From: Dinoroseobacter shibae DFL 12 = DSM 16493
GTDB lineage: Bacteria; Pseudomonadota; Alphaproteobacteria; Rhodobacterales; Rhodobacteraceae
Reading direction: 5' to 3'
Length of the DNA stretch: 64,000 bases
Assembly (NCBI RefSeq): GCF_000018145.1
Contig: NC_009952.1
Coordinates: 308,501-372,500 of the forward strand
The translations under genes were made by a program, and so were the position numbers. Shown piece by piece: positions 25,546-34,862 of the stretch. How positions within the stretch are numbered: the stretch's first letter is position 1; each line of letters begins with the position of its first letter. The notes below the pieces were generated by a model that had not been told where the DNA came from, did not search any database, and was given only the letters and a program-made list of their open reading frames with translations.

Positions 25546-26151
25546 TCAGTCAAGGGCGTATCCTTTCGGTTTGAACAGCGGGTCGGCGTAATGGCCGATC
25601 TCCATCTCGATGCCGTGGGCGAGCTGGCTGCCGCGCAGGGCGGCGGGGGCCGGGTGGCGATAGACCACGTCGTCGCCCGTCACCGTGGCCGCCGCCTTGT
25701 CCTTGGCCGCGCCGAGCCGCTCGGCCAGCCGGATGCTGTCGAGATCCATCGGGTCGAGATAGCTGACCGCCCCGTCCCAGCCGCGCTGGTCGTAATAGTA
25801 GCGGCGGCAGGCATGGACCGCCTCCAGGGCGAAGCCGTGGCCGGATTTCTCGGGCCAGATGATCCAGGCGATCTCGCGCTCGGGCCATTTCGCGGGCTGC
25901 CAGCCCCCGGCCATGCCATAGGTCTCGTCGGTCGCCTTGTCGTGGATCATCCACATGCCGAAGCCGCGGATCTCCCAATGGCCGATCTCGGCGGCGTAGA
26001 GCATCCAGGTCTCGTAGGCGTTCAGCGGCCCGCCCATGAAGCGCGACCGGTAGGAGGCGAAGGTTGCCTTGAAGTTCGGGTAATCCTCCGGCACGGGGCC
26101 ACGCAGGGCCAGGCGCCGGGTTTCCAGCACGGGGATGTCGCGATGTCCCAT
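25546..26151 (-). CDS. GNAT acetyltransferase, RimJ/RimL type (tandem copy 3)
   Basis: 201 residues. Starts with ETRRLALRGPVPEDY, then IRGFGMWMIHDKATDE, REIAWIIWPEKSGHGFALEA (acetyl-CoA loop region) and a YDQRGWDGAVSYLDPMDLDSIRLAERLGA C-terminal motif. It uses acetyl-CoA; the acceptor is unknown. Its start overlaps the stop of the second copy by 1 base. It carries about 30 extra C-terminal residues compared with the other two copies. Confidence 0.85.
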   Translation of the reverse strand: MGHRDIPVLETRRLALRGPVPEDYPNFKATFASYRSRFMGGPLNAYETWMLYAAEIGHWEIRGFGMWMIHDKATDETYGMAGGWQPAKWPEREIAWIIWPEKSGHGFALEAVHACRRYYYDQRGWDGAVSYLDPMDLDSIRLAERLGAAKDKAAATVTGDDVVYRHPAPAALRGSQLAHGIEMEIGHYADPLFKPKGYALD

Positions 26152-26666
26152 CAGGCGGCCTCGTGCCAGAGGGCCGGGTCGTGGCGCCAGACATCGAGGC
26201 CCGGCTTGGGGGCCTTGGCGTCAGGGTCCGGATGCGCGCCGAGTTTCTCCGCCAGTTTGGCGGATGGGGCGTTTTCGGGTGCGATATAGCTGACGGCCGT
26301 GTCCCAGCCCAGGTGTCCGAAGGCATGGGTCAGGCAGGCGCGGGCTGCCTCGTCGGCATAGCCGCGGCCCTCGGCGCCGGGCCAGAGCAGCCAGCCGACT
26401 TCACGCTCGGGCCAGTCGGCGGGGAACCACGGGCCGACGAGGCCGATTGGGGTTTCCGGATCGGCCTGGGTCAGCAGGGTGAACATGCCAAAGCCGCGCA
26501 TGGGCCAATGGGCCATCTCGACGCAGAAGGCGTACCACGCCTGATCTTCGCTCAGCGGGCCATGGGCGTGGCGCGACCGGTCGGACATGTAGAAATCGCG
26601 GTAGCCGGGGAAGTCTCGCGCCGCGGGCGGGCGCAGGATCAGCCGGTCGGTGGTCAGGAGCGTCAT
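26151..26666 (-). CDS. GNAT acetyltransferase, RimJ/RimL type (tandem copy 2)
   Basis: 171 residues. TTDRLILRPPAARDFPGY, MRGFGMFTLL, REVGWLLWPGAEGRGYADEA and FGHLGWDTAVSYIAPENAPSAKLAEKLGA follow the same order as in its two neighbours, so the three are paralogues. Its ATG overlaps the stop of copy 1 (ATGA). Acceptor unknown. Confidence 0.87.
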   Translation of the reverse strand: MTLLTTDRLILRPPAARDFPGYRDFYMSDRSRHAHGPLSEDQAWYAFCVEMAHWPMRGFGMFTLLTQADPETPIGLVGPWFPADWPEREVGWLLWPGAEGRGYADEAARACLTHAFGHLGWDTAVSYIAPENAPSAKLAEKLGAHPDPDAKAPKPGLDVWRHDPALWHEAA

Positions 26667-27196
26667 GCGGCGAGCTCCTGTGCGGAGGGGTGACGCCAGA
26701 TCTGCATCGCGCCGTAATACGGGCTGTCATAGGTGCCATCGCGGCGACAACCGAGCCGTTCGGCCAGCGCGAACGACCGGGTGTTGCCCTCGATGATCAG
26801 GCTGATCGCGGTGTCCCAGCCGAGCGTGTCATAGGCCCAGCGGCGGGCCTCGGTCACCGCCTCGAAGGCGATCCCGCGCCCCTCGGCGTCGCCGAAGACC
26901 GTCCAGGCGAATTCGGGGGCGGGCCAGTCCACCGGATAGTAGGGCCCGCAGATCCCAAGGGCCGCATCCGTGTCGCGGTCGGCGATGATCCAGCGGCCAT
27001 AGCCGCGCAGATGCCAGTGGCCCACGGTGTTACACATCCGGTCGAACGCGTCCGCGGCCTTGTAAGGGCCGCCCACGCCTGCGGACCGGGGGCTTTCAAG
27101 GAACGCGCCATAGGCGACGGCATCCTCGGGCCTCGGGGCGCGGAGGGTCAGACGCTCTGTCGTGAGCGTGGGGATATGGACGGTGGTGCCGGTCAT
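26663..27196 (-). CDS. GNAT acetyltransferase, RimJ/RimL type (tandem copy 1)
   Basis: 177 residues. TTERLTLRAPRPEDAVAY, LRGYGRWIIADRDTD, PEFAWTVFGDAEGRGIAFEA and YDTLGWDTAISLIIEGNTRSFALAERLGC are the shared landmarks. It starts in a TAATG overlap with the ffh stop, so ffh and the three acetyltransferases form one chain. Confidence 0.87.
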   Translation of the reverse strand: MTGTTVHIPTLTTERLTLRAPRPEDAVAYGAFLESPRSAGVGGPYKAADAFDRMCNTVGHWHLRGYGRWIIADRDTDAALGICGPYYPVDWPAPEFAWTVFGDAEGRGIAFEAVTEARRWAYDTLGWDTAISLIIEGNTRSFALAERLGCRRDGTYDSPYYGAMQIWRHPSAQELAA

Positions 27197-28710
27197 TACT
27201 TCTTCTTGCCGAAGCCCGACAGGCCGGGGGGCAGGGCGCCGCCGCCGAGGCCGGGCAGGCCGCCGCCGGGCATCTTGCCCATGGCCTTGGCGGCCTTTTC
27301 CAGGTCGGCGGGGTTCATGCCCGCGAGATCGCCGGGCATCCCCGGAGGCATGCCGCCCTTGCCGCCGCCGAGCATCCCGCCAAGGGATTTCATCATCCCC
27401 TTCTTGCCCATCTTGCCCATTTTCTTCATGGCGTCGGACATCTGGCGGTGCATTTTCAGCAGCTTGTTGAGGTCGGAGACCTCCATCCCCGCGCCTTTGG
27501 CGATCCGCTTCTTGCGCGATGCCTGCAGGATCTGCGGGTTGGCGCGTTCCTTCTTGGTCATGGACTGGATCAGGGCGATCTGGCGGCGGATGACCTTGTC
27601 GTCGAACCCGGCCTCGTCGAGCTTGCCCTTCATCTTGGACATGCCGGGCATCATGCCCATCAGGCCTTCGACCCCGCCCATCTTTTCCATCTGTTCGAGC
27701 TGGCCGCGCAGGTCGTTCATGTTGAACTGACCCTTCTGGAAGCGCTTCATCATGCGCTCGGCCTGCTCGGCCTCGATGGTTTCCTGGGCCTTTTCTACGA
27801 GCGCCACGATGTCGCCCATCCCGAGGATGCGGCCGGCGACGCGGTCGGGCTCGAAGGTCTCCAGCGCATCCATCTTCTCGCCCAGGCCCACGAAGCGGAT
27901 CGGGCGGCCGGTGACCGCGCGCATCGAGAGCGCCGCGCCGCCGCGCCCGTCGCCGTCCATCCGGGTCAGCACGACGCCGGTGATGCCGATGCGGTCGTCG
28001 AAGTTCTCGGCGGTGGTGACCGCGTCTTGGCCGGTGAGCCCGTCAACCACCAGCAGCGTCTCGCGCGGGTTTGCGACATCGCGGACGGCCTCGACCTGGG
28101 CCATGAGCTCTTCGTCGATGGACAGGCGCCCGGCGGTGTCGAGCATGTAGACGTCGTAGCCGCCCAGGGAGGCCTGGGTTTTCGCGCGCCTGGCGATGGC
28201 GACCGGGTCCTCGCCCTTGACGATGGGCAGGGTGTCGACGCCGATCTGGGCGCCGAGGATGGCGAGTTGTTCCATGGCCGCGGGGCGGTTGACGTCGAGC
28301 GAGGCCATCAGGATCTTCTTGCCGTCACGCTCCTTGAGGCGCTTGGCGATCTTGGCGGTGGTGGTGGTCTTGCCGCCGCCCTGCAGGCCGACCATCAGGA
28401 TGGGCGCGGGCGGGTTGTCGATCTTCAGCGCACCGGGGTCTTCGTCGCCCTGCAGGACATGGACCAGCTCGTCATGGACGATCTTGACGACCTGCTGGCC
28501 GGGGGTGACGGATTTGGTGACGGCCTGGCCGGTGGCCTTTTCCTGGACCGCCTTGATGAAGTCGCGCGCCACAGGCAGGGAGACGTCGGCCTCCAGAAGG
28601 GCGACGCGGACCTCGCGCAGGGCGGTGGCGACATCGGCCTCGGAGAGCGCGCCCTGCTTGGTCAGCCGGTCGAAGACACCGGAGAGGCGGTCGGAGAGAT
28701 TTTCGAACAT
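27196..28710 (-). CDS. ffh: Signal recognition particle protein Ffh
   Basis: 504 residues. N domain with helical bundle, G domain with GLQGGGKTTTTAKIAKRL (G1), DTAGRLSIDEELM, TRMDGDGRGGAALS and GLGEKMD, then a Met-rich M domain (from about 330) that binds 4.5S RNA and signal peptides. It ends in an extended Gly/Met/Pro tail with GGMPPGMPG repeats. ATG 28710 is at the conserved MFENLSDRLSGVFD start. Confidence 0.97.
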   Translation of the reverse strand: MFENLSDRLSGVFDRLTKQGALSEADVATALREVRVALLEADVSLPVARDFIKAVQEKATGQAVTKSVTPGQQVVKIVHDELVHVLQGDEDPGALKIDNPPAPILMVGLQGGGKTTTTAKIAKRLKERDGKKILMASLDVNRPAAMEQLAILGAQIGVDTLPIVKGEDPVAIARRAKTQASLGGYDVYMLDTAGRLSIDEELMAQVEAVRDVANPRETLLVVDGLTGQDAVTTAENFDDRIGITGVVLTRMDGDGRGGAALSMRAVTGRPIRFVGLGEKMDALETFEPDRVAGRILGMGDIVALVEKAQETIEAEQAERMMKRFQKGQFNMNDLRGQLEQMEKMGGVEGLMGMMPGMSKMKGKLDEAGFDDKVIRRQIALIQSMTKKERANPQILQASRKKRIAKGAGMEVSDLNKLLKMHRQMSDAMKKMGKMGKKGMMKSLGGMLGGGKGGMPPGMPGDLAGMNPADLEKAAKAMGKMPGGGLPGLGGGALPPGLSGFGKKK

Positions 28711-28925
28711 CGCGGTCTTCCTTGTCGGTCTTGTCGGTCTCTCGGGTCTGGGCGGCCCAGGGCGGGGATCCCGATGCTCAAAGCGGAAAGGCACCCGTGG
28801 GCGCAACGCGCTGACGGGTGGCGATCCCTGCACAGGGGCAAAGGGACCGGAGGGCGCAGGCTCTCCGGGGGTTTGGCGGGCGTATGGCCTGTTGCGGGGC
28901 GGGAGTCAAGGCTGCCGGGCGCGGG

Positions 28926-28947
28926 CAAGCGGTTTCGAAACCGCTTG
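28926..28947. repeat. 22-bp perfect palindrome (GG-arm type), copy 1
   Basis: Left half CAAGCGGTTTC followed by its exact complement. Same ends (CAAG/CTTG) and centre (TTCGAA) as the 18974 palindromes, with different but paired arm bases. Confidence 0.9.
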
Positions 28948-29038
28948 GGCCCCGGCCCGCAGCGTCGCGCCAGTGGCGGGCGCGGCGCGACGCCGGACCC
29001 AGGGGCCCGGTGTCCTTCGGTGGCCGCCCGGGTGCGAC

Positions 29039-29060
29039 CAAGCGGTTTCGAAACCGCTTG
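29039..29060. repeat. 22-bp perfect palindrome (GG-arm type), copy 2
   Basis: Identical to the copy at 28926, 113 bases away; here the symmetry extends one base further each side (29038-29061). It lies 22 bases past the stop of the azoreductase pseudogene. Confidence 0.9.
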
Positions 29061-29081
29061 GCCCGGTGGCGGGCGGGACGC

Positions 29082-29647
29082 TCAGGCGGCCAGGGCGTCG
29101 ATGGCGGCGTCGGCCTTGGCGTGGCTCGCATCTGCATCGACCATCAGCCGGTCGGCGGCGACGATTTCCACCTCGTGAATGCCGATGAAGCCCAGCACGT
29201 GGCGCAGGTAGTCCGTGGCGAAGTCGATCGCGCTGCCGACCTCGGTGCCGCCGGAGGCCACGGCCAGGATGGCGCGCTTGCCCTCCAGCAGCCCCACGGG
29301 GCCGTCGGGGGTATAGCGGAAGGTCACGCCCGCCCGCGCCACCTGGTCGATCCAGGCTTTCAGCGTCGAGGGGATGCCGAAGTTCCAGATCGGCAGGGTG
29401 ATCAGGACCGTGTCGGCGGCCTGCAGTTCGGCCACCAGGCTGTCGGACAGCGCCAGCACCGCGCGCTGGTCTGCCGTGCGCTGAAGTTCGCGCCGATCCA
29501 GTCGGCATCCACCGCCGCAAGCCCGGCGGTGATGTCGCGGGAGACGACCTGGGCCGCGCCGAGCCGGGCGAGGATGCGGTCGCCGAGCTGGCGGGAGACC
29601 GAGCTGGTGCTGCGGGGGGAGCTGTCGATGCGGAGAACGGAGGTCAT
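29082..29647 (-). pseudogene. azoR: FMN-dependent NADH azoreductase, frameshifted
   Basis: The N-terminal part (MTSVLRIDSSPRSTSSVSRQ to DADWIGANF) is in one frame and the rest (QRTADQRAVLALSDSLVAEL, NFGIPSTLKAWIDQVARAGVTFRY, LAVASGGTEVGSAIDFATDYLRHVLGFIG) in another. The break is near 29485-29495, and the frames join if one base is missing there. About four residues usually found between ANF and the next helix also seem absent, so a small deletion is more likely than a single-base sequencing slip. The joined protein would have 188 residues. It is divergent from a LysR gene that probably controlled it. Confidence 0.8.
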
Positions 29648-29781
29648 GGGAGCGATCCTGTCTGTGTGTTGGGGGGAGGGCGAAAACCGCGCCCGGTATT
29701 CGGTGTGTGCACCAAGAATTGAGCATTGCGAAAACGAACACAATTCCGCATATTGAACAGGAACTGTGAGTAGGTGCACAA

Positions 29782-30663
29782 ATGCCGATCGAAAATTGGG
29801 ACGAGGTCCGCACGGCTTTCCAGGTGGCCCGTCTGGGCACGGTGAGTGGCGCGGCCGAGGTACTGGGCGTTCATCATGCCACCGTGATCCGCCATATCGA
29901 CAGCCTGGAAGGGCGGCTCGGGGTCAAGCTGTTCCAGCGCCACGCCCGGGGCTACACCGCGACCGATGCGGGCAAGGACCTGCTGCAGGTGGCGCAGGTC
30001 ACCGCCGACCAGCTGGAACAGCTTTCGGGCCGTCTGCATGGGCACGGGGCGCAGGTGACGGGCGAGCTGGTCATCACCTCGCTGGAAATCCTGTCGCCCC
30101 TGATCGCGCCGGTGCTGGCCGAATTCCAGCGCGAGCACCGCGACGTGATGGTGAAACTGATCACCGACGCGCGGGTCTTCCGGCTGGAATACGGCGAGGC
30201 GCATGTGGCGATCCGGGCCGGGCGCAAACCGGAGGATCCCGACAACATCGTCCAGCCGCTCTATATCCAGAAGATGGCCTTTTTCGGCACGCCGGAGTAC
30301 CTCGATACCCACGGGCCGATCGAGATCGGCGGCGATTATGCCGGGCACCGGATCGTGGGCAGTACGCTCGACGAGCCGCGCGCGCCCTTCAACATCTGGA
30401 TGCAGGAGAACATGCCCGCGGAGCGGGTCGTCTATCGCGCCTCGGACATCCGCGGGGCGGGGGACGCGGTGGTCGCGGGGGTCGGGGCCGGGTTGCTGCC
30501 GGTCTGGTGGGCGGACAAGTACCCCGGGGTCGTGCGTCTTTGCGATCCGATCGACGCCTGGTCGAGCCGGATCTGGCTGATCACCCATGTGGACCTGCAC
30601 CGCACCGCCAAGGTGCAGAGCTTCACCGGCTCGCTCAAGGCTGCGGCGAAGGCATGGCCCTGA
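29782..30663 (+). CDS. LysR-family transcriptional regulator
   Basis: 293 residues. N-terminal winged helix (GTVSGAAEVLGVHHATVIRHIDSLEGRLGVKLFQR), then a substrate-binding domain. It is divergent from the broken azoreductase with 134 bases between; ATTG at 29725-29728 and CAAT at 29741-29744 form a possible LysR-type half-site pair. Its stop overlaps the start of the EamA transporter. Confidence 0.85.
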   Translation: MPIENWDEVRTAFQVARLGTVSGAAEVLGVHHATVIRHIDSLEGRLGVKLFQRHARGYTATDAGKDLLQVAQVTADQLEQLSGRLHGHGAQVTGELVITSLEILSPLIAPVLAEFQREHRDVMVKLITDARVFRLEYGEAHVAIRAGRKPEDPDNIVQPLYIQKMAFFGTPEYLDTHGPIEIGGDYAGHRIVGSTLDEPRAPFNIWMQENMPAERVVYRASDIRGAGDAVVAGVGAGLLPVWWADKYPGVVRLCDPIDAWSSRIWLITHVDLHRTAKVQSFTGSLKAAAKAWP

Positions 30664-31604
30664 AGCGGGCGACCGGCCCGCGCGGGCCACAGCCGATGAC
30701 GCGTCTGCGCGCAATGTCCGGCCCGGCGCAGGGGCACCTGGCGATGCTGCTCTTCTCGGCCCTGGTCGCGGGGTCCTTCGCCCTGGGCGGGCAGATCGCC
30801 AACGAGATCGCCCCCGCCGCCCTGACGGCCGTGCGGTTCGGGATCGCCGGCGGGATCGTGGGACTGGTCGCCTGGGCCACCGGCGGGCTGAGCCGCGACC
30901 TGCTGCGGGCGCCCTGGCGGTTCGCGCTGCTGGGCGGGGTCTTTGCGGTCTATTTCGTGCTCATGTTCGAGGGGCTGAAGACCGCCGATCCGGTCTCGAC
31001 CGCCGCCGTTTTCACCCTGACACCGGTCATGGCGGCGGGGTTCGGCTGGATACTCATGCGGCAGGTGACGACCCCGCGCATGGCGCTCGCGCTGTCGGTG
31101 GGGGCGGCCGGGGCGCTCTGGGTGATCTTCGACGCCTCGCTGGCGGCCTTTCTGGCCTTCGATATCGGCCGGGGGGAGGCGATCTTCTTCGTGGGCTGCG
31201 TGGCCCATGCGCTTTATGCGCCCATGGCGCGGCACCTGAACCGGGGCGAGAGCACCGCGGGCTTTGCCTTCGGGATCCTGACCGCGGGCTGCGTGCTGCT
31301 GTTCCTCTACGGCTGGCGAGACGTGCAGGCGACGGACTGGGCCAGCCTGCGGCCGCTGGTCTGGATCACCCTGGGCTACCTGACGCTGGGGGCCAGTGCG
31401 GCGACGATCGTGCTGCTCCAGACGGCGACGTTGCGGCTGCCGTCGGCGAAGGTCATGGCCTATACCTATCTGGTGCCGAGCTGGGTCATCCTGTGGCAGA
31501 TCGCGCTGGGCGCGGCGGTGCCGGACCCCTGGGTTCTGGTGGGTGTCGGGCTGACCTGTCTCGCGCTCGTGCTGCTCTTGAAGCCGGAGACGCCCGGGGG
31601 CTGA
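30654..31604 (+). CDS. EamA/DMT-family transporter
   Basis: About 316 residues with ten hydrophobic helices in two repeats, e.g. LAMLLFSALVAGSFALGGQIANEIAPAALTAVRFG and the second-half LGYLTLGASAATIVLLQTATLRLPSAKVMAYTYLVP. Such proteins export metabolites. The ATG at 30654 overlaps the LysR stop by 10 bases; ATGs at 30696 and 30714 are possible, and none has a strong ribosome-binding site. Substrate unknown. Confidence 0.82.
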   Translation: MALKRATGPRGPQPMTRLRAMSGPAQGHLAMLLFSALVAGSFALGGQIANEIAPAALTAVRFGIAGGIVGLVAWATGGLSRDLLRAPWRFALLGGVFAVYFVLMFEGLKTADPVSTAAVFTLTPVMAAGFGWILMRQVTTPRMALALSVGAAGALWVIFDASLAAFLAFDIGRGEAIFFVGCVAHALYAPMARHLNRGESTAGFAFGILTAGCVLLFLYGWRDVQATDWASLRPLVWITLGYLTLGASAATIVLLQTATLRLPSAKVMAYTYLVPSWVILWQIALGAAVPDPWVLVGVGLTCLALVLLLKPETPGG

Positions 31605-31606
31605 TC

Positions 31607-31945
31607 CTAGTCCGGCTCCGGGCCTGCGGGCAACTCGGCCTCGAGAAACCTCTCGAACGCGTCGAGATGGACCGCCTCGAACTGCCCGAAGCTCTGCATC
31701 CAGATCGAGGCATCGCGCAGGGCGTCCGGCTCCAGCTTGCACCATTTCACGCGGCCGCGCTTTTCCTGGCTGATCAGGCCCGCGCGGGTCAGGATGCCGA
31801 GATGTTTCGAGATCGCGGCCAGCGACATCGCGAAGGGCTCGGCCACGTCCGTCACCGCCATGTCGTCCTCCAGCAGCATGGTGAGGATCGCGCGGCGCGT
31901 GGGGTCCGCGAGGGCCGCGAACACGGTGTCGAGCTGGGATGTCAT
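31607..31945 (-). CDS. ArsR-family transcriptional regulator
   Basis: 112 residues. Winged helix with FAALADPTRRAILTMLLEDD and the recognition region MSLAAISKHLGILTRAGLISQEKRGRVKW. It is the ArsR branch usually paired with an SRPBCC/AHSA1 protein, but no such gene follows here. There are no obvious metal cysteines apart from one in KWCKLEP. It ends two bases from the transporter stop, convergent. Confidence 0.85.
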   Translation of the reverse strand: MTSQLDTVFAALADPTRRAILTMLLEDDMAVTDVAEPFAMSLAAISKHLGILTRAGLISQEKRGRVKWCKLEPDALRDASIWMQSFGQFEAVHLDAFERFLEAELPAGPEPD

Positions 31946-32109
31946 GGCCCGGTCCTAGCACGGCCCCGCGCGCTGGGACAGCGGGCCCGTGCGCCGGTGC
32001 GGCCCCGGTGTGGTCCCGGTGTGGTCCCCGTCGCGCTCAGTGTGGCCATTGCCCGGCACACGGGGTATAGGGCGCGCAAAATCGCTGCCTCCCTGTCGAA
32101 GGACCGACC

Positions 32110-33699
32110 ATGACCGATCTCGTGCCCCTGCGCCGCGCGCTGCTTTCCGTATCCGACAAGACCGGGCTTGTGCCCCTGGGTCAGGCGCTGGCCGCGCGGG
32201 GGGTGGAGTTGCTGTCCACCGGGGGGACGGCGAAGGCCTTGCGCGAGGCCGGGCTGGACGTGGTGGACGTGTCCGATGTAACGGGCTTTCCCGAGATGAT
32301 GGACGGGCGGGTCAAGACCCTGCATCCCAAGGTCCATGGCGGGCTTCTGGCGCTGCGCGACAACGCGGCCCATGTCTCGGCGATGGAGCGGCACGGCATC
32401 GGGGCGATCGACCTTTTGGTGGTGAACCTCTACCCGTTCGAGGCCACCGTGGCGGCGGGCGCGGATTACGCGGCCTGCATCGAGAATATCGACATCGGCG
32501 GGCCGGCGATGATCCGGGCGGCGGCGAAGAATCACAGCTTCGTCACGGTGCTGACGGATGTGGAGGATTACGAGGCCCTGCTGGGGGAGCTGGAGGCGCG
32601 GGAGGGGGCCACCGGCTATCCGTTCCGGCAGAAGATGGCGCTCAATGCCTATGCGCGCACGGCGGCCTACGACGCGGCGGTGTCGGGCTGGATGACCGAT
32701 GCGCTGGCCGAGGTGGCGCCGCGGCGGCGGGCGGTGGCGGGCACGCTGGCGCAGACCCTGCGTTATGGCGAGAACCCGCACCAGGGGGCGGCGTTCTACG
32801 TGGACGGCTCGGACCGGCCCGGGGTGGCGACGGCGGTGCAGCACCAGGGCAAGGAGCTGAGCTACAACAACATCAACGACACGGACGCGGCCTTCGAGCT
32901 GGTGGCGGAGTTCGCGCCCGAGGACGGGCCGGCATGCGCGATCATCAAGCACGCCAATCCCTGCGGCGTGGCGCGGGGTGCCACCCTGGCGGAGGCCTAT
33001 ACCAAGGCGTTCCAATGCGACCAGACCTCGGCCTTCGGTGGAATCATCGCGTTGAACCGGCCACTGGACGGCCCCACGGCCGAGGCGATTTCCGGCATCT
33101 TCACCGAGGTGGTGATCGCCCCGGGGGCCGATGAGACGGCGCGCGCGGTCTTCGCCGCCAAGAAGAACCTGCGCCTGCTGACGACCGAGGGCCTGCCGGA
33201 CCCCAAGGCCCCGGCGCTGACCGTGCGGCAGGTGTCGGGCGGCTACCTGGTGCAGGACAAGGACAACGGCAATATCGGCTGGGACGACCTGAAGGTGGTC
33301 ACGAAGCGCGCGCCGAGCGAGGCGGAGATCGCGGACCTTCTGTTCGCGTGGAAGGTCGCCAAGCATGTGAAATCCAACGCCATCGTCTATGTCAAGGACG
33401 GCGCCACCGTGGGTGTGGGCGCGGGCCAGATGAGCCGGGTGGACAGCGCCCGGATCGCCGCGCGCAAGTCCGCCGACATGGCCGAGGCGCTGGGCCTCGA
33501 GACGCCGCTGATCCAGGGCTCGGTCGTAGCGTCGGATGCGTTCTTTCCCTTCCCTGACGGGCTCTTGACGGCGGCCGAGGCCGGGGCCACGGCGGTGATC
33601 CAGCCGGGCGGGTCGATGCGCGATGTCGAGGTGATCGCGGCGGCCGACGCGGCCGGGCTGGCCATGGTCTTCACCGGCATGCGCCATTTCCGGCACTGA
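32110..33699 (+). CDS. purH: Bifunctional AICAR transformylase / IMP cyclohydrolase
   Basis: 529 residues. Residues 1-150 form the MGS-like IMP cyclohydrolase domain ([49 protein letters not shown]). Residues about 200-529 are the transformylase with [11 protein letters not shown] and a late FPFPDGL. It catalyses the last two steps of IMP synthesis. It starts the plus-strand run that leads into lspA 4 bases later. Confidence 0.97.
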   Translation: MTDLVPLRRALLSVSDKTGLVPLGQALAARGVELLSTGGTAKALREAGLDVVDVSDVTGFPEMMDGRVKTLHPKVHGGLLALRDNAAHVSAMERHGIGAIDLLVVNLYPFEATVAAGADYAACIENIDIGGPAMIRAAAKNHSFVTVLTDVEDYEALLGELEAREGATGYPFRQKMALNAYARTAAYDAAVSGWMTDALAEVAPRRRAVAGTLAQTLRYGENPHQGAAFYVDGSDRPGVATAVQHQGKELSYNNINDTDAAFELVAEFAPEDGPACAIIKHANPCGVARGATLAEAYTKAFQCDQTSAFGGIIALNRPLDGPTAEAISGIFTEVVIAPGADETARAVFAAKKNLRLLTTEGLPDPKAPALTVRQVSGGYLVQDKDNGNIGWDDLKVVTKRAPSEAEIADLLFAWKVAKHVKSNAIVYVKDGATVGVGAGQMSRVDSARIAARKSADMAEALGLETPLIQGSVVASDAFFPFPDGLLTAAEAGATAVIQPGGSMRDVEVIAAADAAGLAMVFTGMRHFRH

Positions 33700-33703
33700 G
33701 CCC

Positions 33704-34180
33704 ATGCGCGCGCTGGCCCTCTCGGCGGTTGTCGCCTTCGCCATCGACCAGCTCAGCAAGCTGGTCGTCGTGCATTGGCTGAACCTCAAGGAGATCCGGG
33801 CGATCGACGTGCTTCCACCTGTCCTGAACTTCCGGATGGGGTGGAACCACGGGGTGAATTTCGGCCTGTTCGGCTCGGACAGCGAGGCGATGCGCTGGGC
33901 CCTGATCGTGCTGGCGCTGGCGATCTGCGCGGGCGTGGTGATCTGGGTGCGGCGCGAGGGCGGCGGGACGCGGGTGATGGTCAGCGCGGGCCTGCTGGTC
34001 GGTGGCGCGCTGGCCAATGTGCTCGACCGGGTGATCTACGGCGCGGTGGCGGATTTCCTCAACGTGAGCTGCTGCGGCATCCGCAACCCGTTCACCTTCA
34101 ACCTGGCGGATGTGGCGATTTTCGCCGGGGCGCTGGGGCTGGTGCTGTTCACCGGCAAGACGGATGAAAACCCCTCGTGA
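33704..34180 (+). CDS. lspA: Lipoprotein signal peptidase (signal peptidase II)
   Basis: 158 residues, four hydrophobic helices. [36 protein letters not shown] and FNLADVAIF carry the two catalytic aspartates (in LDR and LAD). It cleaves prolipoproteins after lipidation in the inner membrane. The next gene encodes a lipoprotein that is itself a substrate. Confidence 0.95.
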   Translation: MRALALSAVVAFAIDQLSKLVVVHWLNLKEIRAIDVLPPVLNFRMGWNHGVNFGLFGSDSEAMRWALIVLALAICAGVVIWVRREGGGTRVMVSAGLLVGGALANVLDRVIYGAVADFLNVSCCGIRNPFTFNLADVAIFAGALGLVLFTGKTDENPS

Positions 34181-34233
34181 CCCCGGGGGCGAGATACGCT
34201 AAGTCGGGAACGCGACCGGGTAGGGAGATCGAG

Positions 34234-34779
34234 ATGGACGCGACAGCCAAACGCCTGGGCACCGTGCTGCTGGCCTGCATCGTGCTCAGCGCCTGTGGCT
34301 CGGGCGACGAGGCGCCGGTGCTGATGAATGTGCGCTCGACCACCACCGGGCCGGACGAGTTCGCGATCCTGCCCAACAAGCCGCTGGAGATCCCGCAGAA
34401 CCTGTCGTCGTTGCCCGCGCCCACGCCGGGGGCGGCCAACCGCACCGACCCCTCGCCCCGGGCCGATGCGATCGCGGCCCTGGGCGGGCGCCCGGACCGG
34501 GCCGCGCCCGGTGGCGACGTGCCGAGCAGCGACCGGGGCCTGCTGGCCTATGCCAACCGCTACGGCTTTGGCGGGGATATTCGCGCCACGCTGGCCGCCG
34601 AAGACCTGGAATTCCGGCAGCGCAACAACGGGCGGCTGCTGGAGCGGTGGTTCAGCGCGAATGTCTATTTCGATGCCTACGAGCCGCAATCGCTCGACCA
34701 GGATGCGGAGCTCGAACGCCTGCGCCGGGGCGGGGTGCGCAACGTCTCGGCCCCGCCCGCGCCCACCCCGGGGGGCTGA
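34234..34779 (+). CDS. DUF3035 lipoprotein
   Basis: 181 residues. Signal peptide with lipobox LSAC near residues 16-19, followed by PDEFAILPNKPLEIPQNLSSLPAPTPGA, the DUF3035 core. ATG 34234 has GGGAG upstream; the frame is open back to 34177 but without a better start. It directly follows lspA and precedes the M16 pair, an order widely kept in Rhodobacteraceae. Function unknown; an envelope role is likely. Confidence 0.88.
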   Translation: MDATAKRLGTVLLACIVLSACGSGDEAPVLMNVRSTTTGPDEFAILPNKPLEIPQNLSSLPAPTPGAANRTDPSPRADAIAALGGRPDRAAPGGDVPSSDRGLLAYANRYGFGGDIRATLAAEDLEFRQRNNGRLLERWFSANVYFDAYEPQSLDQDAELERLRRGGVRNVSAPPAPTPGG

Positions 34780-34862
34780 CCGGGCGCTCACGTCCGCGCC
34801 ACCATGCCTTGAACCTGGGCGTTCCGCACGTACCTTTAGGCCAACCAAGGATGGAGACGCGA

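Larger units (their letters stand above)
28711..29081. other. 371-base gene-poor stretch upstream of ffh
   Basis: No protein or RNA gene can be supported. It holds two identical 22-bp palindromes at 28926 and 29039. It must also carry the ffh promoter. The middle (about 28800-28880) is rich in short GC inverted repeats, but I could not fold it into a known riboswitch or the SRP RNA. Confidence 0.5.

Noticed and set aside
28790..28890. Possible riboswitch or SRP RNA in the gap before ffh
   Set aside because: Several GC inverted repeats but neither the GGAAGGAAGCAGCC-like SRP loop nor a glycine, SAM or cobalamin core could be matched on either strand.
31942..34017. 691-codon open frame on the minus strand
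   Set aside because: Antisense of purH and lspA, both certain.
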